A DNA stretch of 6,706 nt from Leucobacter sp. Its GTDB lineage: Bacteria > Actinomycetota > Actinomycetes > Actinomycetales > Microbacteriaceae. Every line of letters begins with the position of its first letter. Within the stretch, counting starts at the first letter, position 1. Location: positions 1 to 6,706 of the forward strand of contig JAPSIU010000150.1 of the NCBI GenBank assembly GCA_031178565.1, written 5' to 3'. Positions 1 to 4,650 of this stretch are shown one piece after another. The notes below the pieces were generated by a model. That model had not been told where the DNA came from and searched no databases. It saw only the letters and a program-made list of their open reading frames with translations. The translations under genes and the position numbers were made by a program.

Positions 1-1540
1 CGAGAAGCAGGTCGCACTGTTCTCGGCGACCATGCCGGCGCAGATCCGCCGCATCTCGCAGCAGTACCTGAACGACCCCCGCGAGATCAAGATCGGGGGC
101 AAGACGCAGACGAGCGCGAGCATCACCCAGCGCTACGTCGTCGTCTCGTACACGCAGAAGCTCGACGCGCTCACCCGCATCCTCGAGGTCGAGGAGTTCG
201 ACGGCCTCATCGTCTTCACGCGCACCCGCAACGACACCGAGCAGGTGGCCGAGAAGCTGCGTGCTCGCGGCTACTCGGCGGCCGCGATCAGCGGCGACGT
301 GCAGCAGGCCCAGCGCGAGCGCACGGTCCAGGCGCTCAAGGACGGCAAGCTCGACATCCTCGTCGCGACCGACGTCGCCGCCCGAGGCCTCGACGTGGAG
401 CGCATCAGCCACGTCATCAACTACGACCTGCCGATCGATACCGAGTCGTACGTGCACCGCATCGGCCGCACCGGTCGCGCGGGTCGCACGGGCGACGCGA
501 TCAGCTTCGTGACGCCCCGCGAGCGGCGTATGCTGAAGGCGATCGAGAAGGCCACGAAGCAGCCGCTCACCCCGATGCCGCTGCCCGGCGTCGAGGAGGT
601 GAACGCGACCCGTCTCTCCCGTTTCGACGACGCGATCACCGCGGCTCTCGACGACACGAAGCGCATCGACCGCTTCCGTGAGATCATCGGCCACTACGTG
701 CGCCACCACAACGTGCCCGAGGCCGACGTCGCCGCGGCGCTCGCGGTCGTGGGGCAGGGGGATCGTCCGCTGCTGCTCGACGAGGCCGACGACCGCAAGT
801 TCGAGCGTGATCGGGCGCAGGCCGCGAAGTTCCTCGAGGAGGGGGACGGCGGTGCGCGGGATCGGGGCGACCGCTTCGACCGGCCCGAGCGCGGTGAGCG
901 CCGTCCGCAGCGCGACGACCTCAGCATGTACCGCATCGAGGTCGGGCGCCGGCAGAAGGTGCAGCCGGGGCAGATCATCGGCGCCATCGCCAACGAGGGC
1001 GGGCTGACCCGAGACGATTTCGGACGCATCCAGGTGCGCGACGACTTCTCGCTCGTGGAACTGCCCGCGAAGCTCTCCCGAGAGGCGCTCGACGCGCTCG
1101 CCCAGACCCGCATCAGCGGGAAGCTGATCGAGCTGAGGCCGGACAGCGGTGCGCGCGGCGACCGAGGATCGCGCGGCGGGGACCGAGGATCGCACGGCGG
1201 CGACCGCGGCTACCGGTCCGATCGGGATGATCGCGGAGGCTACCGCGGCGATCGCGACAACCGGGGCGATCGCGGTCAGCGCGACGGGTACCGCGGAGAT
1301 CGGGACAGCCGTGGCGATCGGGGCGGTCGCGGGTCGCGCGACGGCGCCGGCGACAACCGGTGGAACCGCGACGATCGGGGAGGCCGCGGGCAGGGATACG
1401 AGCGCGGCAACGATCGCGGCGGACGCGGCGGCCGCGATGACCGCGGATCCAGCTGGGGCGGCGGCAGCGACCGTGGTGGCAGCGACCGCCGGGGCAGTGA
1501 CCGCGGTGACAGCCGCGGTCCGCGCAAGCCGCGCTGGTAG
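1..1540 (+). CDS. DEAD-box ATP-dependent RNA helicase, DeaD/CsdA-like (5' end missing)
   Basis: The reading frame is open from base 2, so the gene starts upstream and the ATG at 32 is internal. It encodes the C-terminal part of a DEAD-box helicase, a cytoplasmic enzyme that uses ATP to unwind short RNA duplexes in ribosome assembly, mRNA turnover and cold adaptation. Visible in order: motif III SAT (bases 23-31, followed by MP), motif IV IVFTRTR (about 209-229), motif V ATDVAARGLD (365-394) and motif VI HRIGRTGRAG (455-484). A linker then leads to a domain at about 920-1141 that resembles the DbpA/CsdA RNA-binding domain (YRIEVGRRQKVQPGQIIGAI, then RIQVRDDFSLVELP). The last ~130 residues are a low-complexity Arg/Gly/Asp tail ending PRKPRW. 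Motifs Q, I and II (DEAD) lie outside the window. The DbpA-like domain after the helicase core favours DeaD/CsdA over RhlE or SrmB. 512 residues are visible. Confidence 0.95.
   Translation, partial: EKQVALFSATMPAQIRRISQQYLNDPREIKIGGKTQTSASITQRYVVVSYTQKLDALTRILEVEEFDGLIVFTRTRNDTEQVAEKLRARGYSAAAISGDVQQAQRERTVQALKDGKLDILVATDVAARGLDVERISHVINYDLPIDTESYVHRIGRTGRAGRTGDAISFVTPRERRMLKAIEKATKQPLTPMPLPGVEEVNATRLSRFDDAITAALDDTKRIDRFREIIGHYVRHHNVPEADVAAALAVVGQGDRPLLLDEADDRKFERDRAQAAKFLEEGDGGARDRGDRFDRPERGERRPQRDDLSMYRIEVGRRQKVQPGQIIGAIANEGGLTRDDFGRIQVRDDFSLVELPAKLSREALDALAQTRISGKLIELRPDSGARGDRGSRGGDRGSHGGDRGYRSDRDDRGGYRGDRDNRGDRGQRDGYRGDRDSRGDRGGRGSRDGAGDNRWNRDDRGGRGQGYERGNDRGGRGGRDDRGSSWGGGSDRGGSDRRGSDRGDSRGPRKPRW
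1151..1537 (+). repeat. Low-complexity RGD/DRG repeat tract encoding the helicase tail
   Basis: This stretch of the helicase gene is built from short degenerate units encoding RGD, DRG, RGG and GYRGDRD. The units share a GGCGAYCGCGG-like core, and the clearest DNA-level repeat is a 21-bp period with GACCGAGGATCG at 1160 and again at 1181. The tail is rich in both Arg and Asp, so it is close to charge-balanced rather than purely basic. Tails of this kind are common in actinobacterial DeaD-like helicases and are thought to add nonspecific RNA contacts or promote condensate formation; that role is inferred here. Tracts like this vary in length between strains, and they create long shadow reading frames in other frames. 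Confidence 0.8.
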
Positions 1541-1551
1541 AACGGGTCGCG

Positions 1552-1653
1552 CCGGGAGGACGTGGCGCGGTGTCGTGACCTGGATCCGGGAGGACGTGGC
1601 GCGATGTCGTCACCTGGGCCCGGGAGAATGGGGCGCGATGTCGTCACCGGGGC
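1552..1653. repeat. Three tandem copies of a 34-bp intergenic repeat
   Basis: Three head-to-tail units of exactly 34 bp occupy 1552-1585, 1586-1619 and 1620-1653. Each begins CCGGGAG, carries GGCGCG near the middle, and continues RTGTCGTSACC before a G-rich end. By hand alignment, units 1 and 2 match at 30 of 34 positions, as do units 2 and 3. The array starts 12 bp after the helicase stop and ends 3 bp before the probable -10 element of the next gene. In unit 1, CGCGCC (1548-1553) can pair with GGCGCG (1564-1569), but the other units lack this, so the array is not simply a terminator. No coding role is likely: the period is not a multiple of 3. It could be a dispersed intergenic repeat or a set of binding sites; the window cannot decide. 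Confidence 0.85.
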
Positions 1654-1655
1654 GT

Positions 1656-1661
1656 TAGGCT
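1656..1661 (+). promoter_or_regulatory. Probable -10 element of a leaderless DUF1801 gene
   Basis: TAGGCT fits the actinobacterial -10 pattern TAnnnT and lies 6 bp before the ATG at 1668. At that spacing transcription would begin at or next to the A of the start codon, giving a leaderless mRNA. This agrees with the lack of a Shine-Dalgarno sequence; only CTCGGGGC precedes the ATG. No clear -35 hexamer is visible. Its expected place falls inside the third 34-bp repeat unit. Confidence 0.45.
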
Positions 1662-1667
1662 CGGGGC

Positions 1668-2078
1668 ATGAGGACGCTACCGGATGACATCCGCGCCTAT
1701 CACGCCGCGCTCGATGCCGAGGCCGCGCCGGTGTGCGAGCTCCTGCTCGAGACGATCGAGCGGGAGCTGCCGGATGCCGATCGGAAGGTGTGGCACGCGC
1801 ACCCGGTCTGGTTCTTCGACGGCAATCCCGTAGTCGGGTACGACCGTCTGAAGGCCTCCGTCCGGCTGCTCTTCTGGAGTGGTCAGTCCTTCACTGAGCC
1901 GGGTCTGTCGGTCGAGGGCAGCTTCAAGGCTGCCGAGGCGAGGTTCACGGACCGCTCCCAGGTCGATGTCGGCGCGCTCGAGCGCTGGCTTGCGGAGGCG
2001 CGCGAGATCCAGTGGAACTACCGCGACATCCGGAAGAATCGCGGGCTCGTGCCGCTGAAGGGCCTGCCCGAGGTGTAA
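1668..2078 (+). CDS. DUF1801 (YdhG-like) domain protein
   Basis: A complete 136-residue protein, cytoplasmic, with no signal peptide or membrane segment. The sequence fits the DUF1801/YdhG-like family: an N-terminal helical part with LLETIERELPDADRKVWHAHPVWFFDGNPVVGY (about 26-58), a central strand region (LKASVRLLFWSG, 61-72) and a C-terminal KxxRGLVPLKGLPEV end. The pattern of an amphipathic helix, then a small aromatic-rich half-barrel beginning at a Trp-His-Pro-Val segment, is typical of the family, and 110-150 residues is its usual length. The biochemical function of most members is unknown, and none can be assigned here. The start at 1668 is chosen because a -10-like TAGGCT sits just upstream and the family N-terminus (LPDDIRAYHAAL) follows directly. 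It stands alone between two + strand genes, 127 bp after the helicase and 355 bp before the reductase, so it is probably its own transcript. Confidence 0.8.
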   Translation: MRTLPDDIRAYHAALDAEAAPVCELLLETIERELPDADRKVWHAHPVWFFDGNPVVGYDRLKASVRLLFWSGQSFTEPGLSVEGSFKAAEARFTDRSQVDVGALERWLAEAREIQWNYRDIRKNRGLVPLKGLPEV

Positions 2079-2104
2079 CGGTGCCGCCCCGCCGCGCGTC
2101 CGGC

Positions 2105-2122
2105 CCCGGAGACCGCTCCGGG
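2105..2122 (+). terminator. Candidate intrinsic terminator after the DUF1801 gene
   Basis: CCCGGAG (2105-2111) and CTCCGGG (2116-2122) form a perfect 7-bp GC-rich stem with a 4-nt loop, starting 26 bp after the DUF1801 stop. No T-run follows; the sequence continues CGCCCCTCTT. In high-GC actinobacteria, terminators often lack a clear U-tract, so this is plausible but not proven. Confidence 0.45.
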
Positions 2123-2312
2123 CGCCCCTCTTGCCGGTGCCCAAGGTGCGGGGCTCTCAACCTCGTCGAGGCGGGGTTCTTCGGGACTCATGTGCGCCGT
2201 CATCTCCCTGTGGAGACTCTGGGGTTCGGTCAACGTGATCACGCTCCTATTCCGCCCGAGGTGGAGCCAGTCTGCCGACTATTCCTAGCCAGTGGATCAG
2301 ATCGGGAAATGA

Positions 2313-2321
2313 TGTGGATAA
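2313..2321 (-). promoter_or_regulatory. Exact DnaA-box sequence (TTATCCACA on the - strand)
   Basis: TGTGGATAA on the + strand is the reverse complement of the consensus DnaA box TTATCCACA, with no mismatch. It lies in the AT-rich part of the gap upstream of the FMN reductase gene. DnaA is both an initiator and a transcription factor, so such a site could regulate the neighbouring gene or titrate DnaA. A 9-mer can also occur by chance, and nothing here proves binding. Confidence 0.4.
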
Positions 2322-2362
2322 CTCGCCATTGCTGACGATCGGGCGGCAATTGTGAGCGAAGA

Positions 2363-2371
2363 TGTGGACAC
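2363..2371 (-). promoter_or_regulatory. Near-consensus DnaA-box-like site, 50 bp from the first
   Basis: TGTGGACAC is the reverse complement of GTGTCCACA, which differs at one base from TTGTCCACA, a box variant common in high-GC actinobacteria. It has the same orientation as the site at 2313-2321 and lies exactly 50 bp downstream. Both are preceded by GA (GATGTGGAYA), so the shared block is 10 bp with one difference. It is a weaker candidate than the first site. Confidence 0.3.
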
Positions 2372-2424
2372 CGCGGAGCCGGGACGAGATGCTGGAAACA
2401 CCTGTTCGCTTCCCGTAGAGCATC

Positions 2425-2430
2425 GGAGGA
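2425..2430 (+). promoter_or_regulatory. Shine-Dalgarno GGAGGA for the FMN reductase gene
   Basis: GGAGGA lies 3 bp before the ATG at 2434. It is a strong match to the anti-SD and fixes the start. The aldehyde dehydrogenase gene has the same hexamer with the same 3-bp spacing. Confidence 0.8.
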
Positions 2431-2433
2431 CAC

Positions 2434-2997
2434 ATGCGCATCGGATCGATCGTCGGGAGTCTCTCGGAGGTCTCGGTCAACCGGAGAATGCTGTCGGCCC
2501 TCACCGAGATCATCGGGAGCCGCGCCGAACTCACCGAGCTCCCGATCGGCGACCTCCCGGTCTACAATCGCGACCTCGACGATCGGTTCCCCGAGACCGC
2601 GACCCGCTTCAAGGAGCAGCTCGGCGAAGTCGACGGACTGATCATCGTCACCCCGGAGTACAACCGGTCGATGCCCGCTGCGCTCAAGAACGCACTCGAG
2701 TGGGGATCCCGCCCCGGCGGGGAGAACGCCTTCCCCGGCATCCCCGCGGGAGTGCTCGGCGTCTCATCGGGCCGGCTCGGAACCGCCCTCGCCCAGCACC
2801 AGCTGCGAGAGGTGCTCGCCTACCTCGACATGCCGACGCTCGGGCAGCCGGAGCTGTACCTGACCTTCGACCCCGCCGCGCTCGATCCGGTGACCGGGGT
2901 GGCCGTGGATCCCGACCTGCGTCGCAGGCTGGAGCGCTGGGCCGGACGCTTCCTCGATCACGTCGCGGCGCATCCGCGTGGAGGAGCCCAGTCCTGA
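2434..2997 (+). CDS. NAD(P)H-dependent FMN reductase / quinone reductase-type flavoprotein
   Basis: A complete 187-residue member of the NADPH-dependent FMN reductase family (flavodoxin-like fold, ChrR/YieF/azoreductase relatives). Such enzymes bind FMN and use NAD(P)H to reduce quinones, azo dyes, flavins or metal oxyanions in the cytoplasm, often against redox stress. The N-terminus has strand 1 (MRIGSIVGS) followed by the FMN-phosphate loop GSLSEVSVN at 8-16. VTPEYNRSMPAALKNALEW at 72-90 is the family hallmark around the flavin, followed by GSRPGG. GVSSGRLGTALAQHQLREVL (109-128) is the second conserved loop and dimer helix. The length matches the family (about 180-195). The start at 2434 is supported by GGAGGA 3 bp upstream. 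It appears monocistronic: 355 bp separate it from the gene before, and the next gene is convergent. The preferred substrate cannot be inferred. Confidence 0.9.
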   Translation: MRIGSIVGSLSEVSVNRRMLSALTEIIGSRAELTELPIGDLPVYNRDLDDRFPETATRFKEQLGEVDGLIIVTPEYNRSMPAALKNALEWGSRPGGENAFPGIPAGVLGVSSGRLGTALAQHQLREVLAYLDMPTLGQPELYLTFDPAALDPVTGVAVDPDLRRRLERWAGRFLDHVAAHPRGGAQS

Positions 2998-3000
2998 GCC

Positions 3001-3021
3001 GGCGGGTCCGCTCGGTCCGCC
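3001..3021 (+). terminator. Candidate + strand terminator hairpin after the FMN reductase
   Basis: Three bases after the reductase stop, GGCGGGTC (3001-3008) pairs with GGTCCGCC (3014-3021) around a 5-nt loop. As + strand RNA this is an 8-bp stem with two G-U wobbles. On the - strand those two positions become A-C mismatches and the stem shortens to the outer 5 bp. The strand preference fits the upstream gene. There is no U-tract, so the call is modest. Confidence 0.4.
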
Positions 3022-3024
3022 CGA

Positions 3025-3083
3025 TTCGCGAGTGCCTCGGCGCTGGTTGAAACGCACCCAACCAGCACCGAGGCACCCGCGAA
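3025..3083 (-). repeat. Long inverted repeat, 25-bp arms, 9-nt loop
   Basis: The arms are 3025-3049 and 3059-3083. As DNA they match at 23 of 25 positions; the inner 18 bp (GTGCCTCGGCGCTGGTTG on the left) carry one mismatch. The two mismatches are C-A (3041/3067) and A-C (3031/3077) when read as + strand RNA, but become G-U and U-G pairs when read as - strand RNA. All 25 positions therefore pair in a transcript running on from the aldehyde dehydrogenase operon. The element lies about 70 bp beyond that operon's own terminator. It could be a backup terminator, a dispersed palindromic repeat between convergent genes, or a protein-binding site. No T-run and no coding function are seen. Confidence 0.75.
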
Positions 3084-3153
3084 CGCGGGGACCGGGGAAC
3101 TGGGACCTCGGCGCGGCGCGCGACCGTGGCGCGGCGGGAACGGGACAAACGCC

Positions 3154-3189
3154 GAGCGGGGCACCACCCCGAAGGGTGACGCCCCGCTC
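3154..3189 (-). terminator. Intrinsic terminator of the - strand operon with a UUCG tetraloop
   Basis: On the - strand, GAGCGGGGC-GT-CACCC, loop TTCG, then GGGTG-GT-GCCCCGCTC form a 16-bp stem 17 bp past the aldehyde dehydrogenase stop. The GT/GT positions form two tandem G-U pairs in RNA, so the stem is continuous. The loop is cUUCGg, an exceptionally stable tetraloop. Read as + strand RNA, the same positions are A-C mismatches and the loop is CGAA, so the structure is optimised for the - strand. Downstream on the - strand comes GGCGTTTGTCCCG, a short T-rich stretch rather than a true U-tract. Confidence 0.8.
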
Positions 3190-3206
3190 CGCACTCGCGT
3201 CGTGCG

Positions 3207-4619
3207 TCAGCCGCTGACGACCTGGGGCTCGGCGACGGCCTTGAGGCCCTCGACGCCGAACTCGCGGCCGTAGCCCGACTGCTTCGCCCCGCCGAAGGGG
3301 ACCATCGGGTGGAGTCCGCCGTGGGAGTTGATCCACACCGTGCCGGCCTGGAGGCGGGCGGCGATCTGCTTCGCCTGCTCGCGATCGTTGGACCAGACCG
3401 ACGCGCCGAGGCCGAACTCGAGCTCGTTGGCGAGCTTCACGACCTCGTCGAGATCGGCGTAGCGGATGATCGGCAGCGCCGGCCCGAACTGCTCCTCGAC
3501 GACGAGGTCGTTGTGCGGATCGATGTCCGCCACGAGGGTGGTCGGGTAGAAGTTGCCGACCGCGTCGTGATCGGGATCGCCCCCGAGCACCACGCGCGCG
3601 CCCGAGGCCTTCGCCGACTCGACGAGGCGATCCACGAGCTCGTACTGGGCCCGGTTCTGCAGCGGGCCGAGCACGTTCTGCTCCTCGAGACCGACGCCCA
3701 TGGGCACGTTCGCGGCGAACTTCGCGAGCTCCTCGACCACCTGGTCGTACACGGAATCGTGCACGTAGAGGCGCTTGAGCGCCGCGCAGGTCTGGCCGGT
3801 GTTGATGAACGCCCCCCAGAACAGGCCCTCCGCGATGGCGGCGGGATCCACGTCGGGCAGCACGATCCCGGCGTCGTTGCCGCCGAGCTCGAGCGTGAGG
3901 CGGGTCACGTTGTTCGCGGACGCCTCGATGATCCGCTTGCCGACCGGGGTGGACCCGGTGAACATGATCTTCGAGATCTTCGGGCTGCGGGTGAGCGCGT
4001 CGCCGACGGTGCGGCCGGGGCCGGTGACGATGTTGAGGACGCCCTCCGGCAGCACCTGGTTCATCACGGTCACGAGCGCGAGCACCGACAGGGTCGTGGT
4101 CTCGGCGGGCTTGATCACGACCGTGTTGCCCATGCGCAGCGACGGCGCGATCTGCCAGATCGAGATCATCATCGGCCAGTTCCACGGCGAGATCGCGCCC
4201 ACCACGCCGAGCGGACGGTAGTGCATCTCGGCGTACCCCGACTCGTCGTCGATGATGACCTCGACGGGCAGCGGCGTATCGGCTGCGGTCCGCGTCCACG
4301 CGACGCAGCCGCCGACCTCGAAGCGCGCGTTCGGGCCGTTGAGGGGCTTGCCCTGTTCGCGGGAGAGGAGCTCGGCGAGCGCCTCGGAGGACGCCTCGAT
4401 CGCGTCCGCGGCCTTGTGCAGGTAGGCGATCCGCTCATCGTCTCCGAGCGCGGCCCACGAGACCTGTGCGGCCTCGGCTCGATCGATCGCGGCCTCCAGA
4501 TCGGCGACGTCCTGAACGGGCGCCTTCCCGATCAGTTCACCCGTCGCGGGGTCGAAGACGTCGCGCGTCTCGCCCCCGGACGGAACGATAGTCGCGAGCA
4601 GGCTTTCATAGCTTTCCAT
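3207..4619 (-). CDS. NAD(P)+-dependent aldehyde dehydrogenase
   Basis: A complete 470-residue member of the aldehyde dehydrogenase superfamily, which oxidises aldehydes to carboxylic acids in the cytoplasm. All key elements are present: PWNWP with the oxyanion Asn147, the cofactor Lys170 in VIKPAE, the Rossmann turn FTGSTPVGK (220-228), the general base Glu244 in LELGG, the nucleophile Cys278 in GQTCAA, Glu376 in EEQFGP and INSHGG (430-435). The overall pattern (GAISPWNWPMMISIWQIAPSL and GQTCAALKRLYVH) recalls the Streptomyces AldA-like subgroup more than betaine or succinate-semialdehyde enzymes; that assignment is from memory of motifs. The frame extends upstream to 4718, but GGAGGA 3 bp before the ATG at 4619 and the normal family N-terminus make 4619 the start. 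It is the last gene of the operon, 31 bp after the MFS gene, and ends at a strong hairpin. The aldehyde is unknown. Confidence 0.95.
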   Translation of the reverse strand: MESYESLLATIVPSGGETRDVFDPATGELIGKAPVQDVADLEAAIDRAEAAQVSWAALGDDERIAYLHKAADAIEASSEALAELLSREQGKPLNGPNARFEVGGCVAWTRTAADTPLPVEVIIDDESGYAEMHYRPLGVVGAISPWNWPMMISIWQIAPSLRMGNTVVIKPAETTTLSVLALVTVMNQVLPEGVLNIVTGPGRTVGDALTRSPKISKIMFTGSTPVGKRIIEASANNVTRLTLELGGNDAGIVLPDVDPAAIAEGLFWGAFINTGQTCAALKRLYVHDSVYDQVVEELAKFAANVPMGVGLEEQNVLGPLQNRAQYELVDRLVESAKASGARVVLGGDPDHDAVGNFYPTTLVADIDPHNDLVVEEQFGPALPIIRYADLDEVVKLANELEFGLGASVWSNDREQAKQIAARLQAGTVWINSHGGLHPMVPFGGAKQSGYGREFGVEGLKAVAEPQVVSG

Positions 4620-4622
4620 GGA

Positions 4623-4628
4623 TCCTCC
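4623..4628 (-). promoter_or_regulatory. Shine-Dalgarno GGAGGA for the aldehyde dehydrogenase
   Basis: TCCTCC on the + strand reads GGAGGA on the - strand, 3 bp before the ATG at 4619. It decides the start over the longer frame beginning at 4718, which would overlap the MFS gene by 68 bp. Confidence 0.8.
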
Positions 4629-4650
4629 ACTTCGAGTCCGGTCGATACGT

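Larger units (their letters stand above)
2079..2433. other. 355-bp gene-free region with an AT-rich segment
   Basis: No convincing gene is present here. The first ~60 bp are GC-rich and contain the candidate terminator at 2105-2122. From about 2190 composition shifts: 2281-2340 has 29 G/C in 60 bases by hand count, far below the GC-rich genes around it. This AT-rich part holds an exact DnaA-box match (2313-2321), a close second match (2363-2371) and the sequence AATTGTGAGCG (2349-2359). Transcription of the FMN reductase gene must start in this region or upstream, but I cannot find a -35/-10 pair that I would defend. Small open frames here look random; one carries CRCPRC but lacks an own start signal and reads in from the overlapped DUF1801 end. 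Confidence 0.6.

Noticed and set aside
1149..1658. 169-codon + strand frame over the helicase tail and the 34-bp repeats
   Set aside because: It is an Ala/Thr-rich shadow of the RGD repeat tract in another frame, with no start signal.
2012..2335. 107-codon + strand frame with a CRCPRCG motif, overlapping the end of the DUF1801 gene
   Set aside because: It begins inside the DUF1801 gene without a ribosome binding site, has only one Cys pair, crosses the candidate terminator and shows no family resemblance. Chance is more likely.
2079..2433. Possible tRNA, riboswitch or replication origin in the gene-free gap
   Set aside because: No cloverleaf or known riboswitch core could be drawn. The two good DnaA-like boxes without dnaA/dnaN neighbours do not support an origin.
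2764..4299. 511-codon - strand frame spanning the aldehyde dehydrogenase, the convergent gap and the reductase
   Set aside because: It runs through two unrelated genes and three hairpins in another frame and encodes an Arg-rich sequence with no domain. It is a composition artefact.
4616..4625. CCATGGATCC, looking like a cloning junction (adjoining NcoI and BamHI sites)
   Set aside because: It falls exactly on the natural ribosome binding site and start codon of an operon gene, with coherent sequence on both sides. It is a coincidence.
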